DNA of 64,000 bases from Magicicada septendecula (taxonomy: Eukaryota > Arthropoda > Insecta > Hemiptera > Cicadidae). Below the pieces are notes generated by a model. The model was not told the origin of the DNA. It saw only the letters and a list, made by a program, of their open reading frames with translations, and searched no databases. Positions 61,720 through 64,000 of this stretch are shown here, one piece after another. Location: NCBI GenBank assembly GCA_034769895.1, contig CM068371.1:398303469-398367468 (forward strand). The letters are read 5' to 3'. The position numbers were made by a program, and so were the translations under genes. The stretch's first letter is position 1, and every line of letters starts with the position of its first letter.

Positions 61720-61752
61720 GAGAAAGCGTGTGTCGCTCGCTGGGGTTTTATA
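61720..61752 (-). promoter_or_regulatory. TATA box and initiator upstream of the unknown ORF
   Basis: The minus strand has GGAGTATAAAACCCC (TATA at 61752-61746), then an initiator-like TCTCAGATC about 30 bp on, and a ~190-bp leader to the ATG at 61529. Confidence 0.5.
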
Positions 61753-62482
61753 CTCCTGCCGTCGTTCAATTCCTGTTGAAAACTGTTCGGACAGAGTTGA
61801 ACAAGTCAGCGCGTCGATTTATTAACTAATTACAACCTACGCGTCTTTCTATGAAGCGCACACTTTTTTATAAATAAATCTATCGACTAAATGTCATTTT
61901 TATAAATAAATGTCATTATAACTAATGACAAATCAGTAGGTAAATTAATAAACTTAACCTATGCAAATTATGAACATTAAGTTGTGTAAACTATGGAAGT
62001 TATGGCAAAATTTCACACAGTCGCTGAACGGTTCCCACGATCAAATACCTCTTAGTATCTAATTGTAGCGCCAGGCGCCAGTTTTTTTTTCTACATATGT
62101 CTCTGATTCGTGTGACTTCTGGTTTTCGTTCAGCACTTAAAAAACAGTGTAAAATTTTCCACAATCGTATACATAATTCAACTTGTTCTTCATTTACACA
62201 CTAACACTAACACTAACACACACACACACACACACAAACTGATACACACGCGGTTGCCTATCGCTAGGAAGTCACCACTGCCAGTCGGGGCGTGTTTCTT
62301 CTCCCTTCGCTGCGTTTAAAACCAACTAGGCTTGCAATTCCATATGCATGTTCACTTACAATTATTTCCTTATTTAAAATTAATTAATACGTTTGTTTCT
62401 TTTATTTATGTCTTATACCTAACGCTTAATTATTATATTATTTTCATTATTTACATCTTTTACACGACTCACACGTGCGTTC
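61753..62482. other. Non-coding spacer between two divergent promoters
   Basis: Contains a CA microsatellite (62195-62237) and a GGCGCC palindromic word near 62075; no gene. Confidence 0.45.
62195..62237. repeat. (CTAACA)n/(CA)n microsatellite
   Basis: Three to four ACTAAC units run into about 10 CA units. Confidence 0.9.
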
Positions 62483-63066
62483 GTGTTGCTACGACAGCAC
62501 AGAACAATCTACGCGTTTATCGAATGTGCCAGAAGGATCTCGATGTAACGCGTGTGGCGTACGTGCTACTATACGCATTTTGCGAGAATCTTCTCGACTG
62601 TGCTGGGCTTAGCTCGGGCGCTCGGCCTGTGTCAAGGCCGTAGTAATTACGTAGTTCACGAGAGATAGACGCAGTTTGGAAGCTTCTGGTGTGTGAGCGT
62701 GACTATAAATACATCGGGTAGCGGTCTTAGTTTTCAGTTCAATGCGAGATATTGGATAGTGCGGTTCGAGAGTATTAGTGCAATATATTTCCAGAGCGGT
62801 TCGAGTTATTACTGTGTACGTTCAAGTAGTTATTAGTAAAGTGTTGCGTTTTATAATCGGACGGTATAATTGTAATACAATTGAGTTTTAATATTAGTGG
62901 ACATTTTATTGCATGTGAACAATTTTCATTTGATTTGTTGTAGAGACTGTGTTGTTAATTACGAACTGAATAACTGTAAAAAGTAAAGGTGTGATTAATG
63001 ACTTAATTGTTGTCTTGTACTTATTTTGTTTCCACTGTACCTACGACGATTCGATCGTCGTAACAG
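62483..63066 (+). promoter_or_regulatory. TATA promoter, possibly a solo LTR
   Basis: CTATAAATA at 62703-62711 is followed 30 bp on by the insect-type initiator TCAGTTC (62734). The transcribed part (to about 63066) is non-coding and ends GTCGTAACA; the upstream part is CpG-rich. TG...CA limits are possible, but no target duplication was found, so the LTR reading is unproven. Confidence 0.4.
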
Positions 63067-63877
63067 TATGTTCTTATACCTCAGTCAGGGGTTGATACGG
63101 AGACTTAACGGTATACATTACTGTTCTGGCACATAAACAAAAGAGAAATTAGAGAAAAAAGGCTTGAACATATCCAGTTCAGATGTAATTTTTACATTTC
63201 CATATAATGCACGTTTCTGACTTTGTAACACTTTTATCTAAAGTTAAAATTTTATCTAAGTCTGAGCCAGCTTTTACTTGTTTACAAACTTCTCAAGAGG
63301 CCATCTCGGAGCTAAGGCTTTGTAAACAAACAAAAGTCTCAGGTAAAATTTAATTAAAAATTTATCTCTCAATAAAAGTGCTCCAAAGTCAGAAAGTTCA
63401 TTACATATTTTAATATTCTTTATTTTCTGAATTTCAGCTCTGCAGAATGCTGTCATATGATGTATAATTCATCTGTAAATAAATAAGAATTGTTCTTCTT
63501 TGTCTAAATATAATGCATAGTCCTTTGAAACAATCTTTTACTCAGATGTTTTGGTTGAATTTTTGTTTTGGCTTGTATTTACAAATTTGTTTTTATATCT
63601 TGTTCTTTCTATTCCAGATGATTTGACAATTTTCTTCTGCAACTTTTATTTCTTTATTCCTGTGGACTTTAACTTCTTTACATTTTTAAAATTAATGGTC
63701 TATTCTTCATGTCTATATATTTAAGTATCAGCGTTGCCACTGTTTTATGACTCTTCATTCTAGTATATTATTGTGTTTTACAGTTTAGTTTTTTCTATAT
63801 AATGACACATATATACTAAATATACATAAAATATTCTTTTTATATTTCTTTTTTTTTTGTAAGTATATTTCATTTTG
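63067..63877. other. Non-coding; possible minus-strand relic
   Basis: A 60-codon minus frame at 63274-63456 (SDFGALLLRDKFLIKFYLRL) looks protein-like, but I cannot assign it. The rest is AT-rich. Confidence 0.3.
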
Positions 63878-63925
63878 TATGTTATGTTTCACAGATTAAA
63901 TCTACATCATCAGAAGCTTATTATA
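63878..63925 (-). repeat. Hammerhead-like motif
   Basis: The minus strand has CTGATGA (63912-63906), the stem II hairpin AGATTTAATCT and GAAAC at about 63889. The preceding AATAAGCTT recalls the pLTR piece near 45880. Stem III is not obvious. Confidence 0.4.
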
Positions 63926-64000
63926 ATGTGTTAATGAAAAATCAGTTTAAACAATTTGAATTTAGATTTAAATCATGTTGATTCCTGTAACGTTTATTTA

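Overview
This is eukaryotic DNA, most likely from an insect or another arthropod. It is AT-rich, has GT-AG introns, carries only fragments of two recognisable host genes in 64 kb, and is packed with nested transposable elements of nearly every class. I cannot name the order or species from sequence alone.

Host genes. (1) 5517-5773, minus strand, is the first coding exon of a junctophilin. It carries MORN motifs and a splice donor, and sits under a GC-rich 5' region (5774-6160); the rest of the gene would lie left of the window. (2) A cytochrome b5-like gene runs on the plus strand in three phase-0 exons: 25277-25297, 29097-29255 and 44392-44565. Together they give a 117-residue protein with both haem-ligand histidines and no membrane anchor. 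Its second intron is 15.1 kb long and holds a Helitron, a piggyBac relic, a hAT relic, a MITE and a large non-coding repeat.

Layout. 1-5.5 kb: non-coding, with an RTE-like reverse-transcriptase tail. 7.6-12.1 kb: a degenerate hAT element with an intact 8-bp target duplication, hit by two Penelope-like insertions. 16.3-20.2 kb: an internally deleted relative of that hAT in inverse orientation, filled by a 3.4-kb T-rich repeat. 21-24.2 kb: MITEs and a foldback element interrupted by a palindromic Penelope-like insertion. 25.2-44.6 kb: the cytochrome b5 gene with its intronic elements, including a complete but mutated Helitron (30672-35736). 44.9-45.9 kb: a Penelope-like relic with a GIY-YIG domain. 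47.8-53.9 kb: a broken Gypsy element on the minus strand, split at its gag-pol junction by a 1.67-kb insertion that carries a plus-strand coiled-coil ORF. 54.2-54.9 kb: another Penelope-like relic. 55.2-60.6 kb: a BEL/Pao element with two nearly identical LTRs, a perfect 5-bp target duplication and an open 899-codon reading frame that has lost reverse transcriptase and RNase H. 61-64 kb: a broken minus-strand ORF with its own TATA box, and a plus-strand promoter or solo-LTR candidate.

Most striking pattern. Hammerhead-ribozyme-like cores of Penelope pLTR type recur at about ten places. They often occur as head-to-head inverted pairs, sometimes with exact target-site duplications. No CRISPR array, operon, tRNA or rRNA gene was seen.
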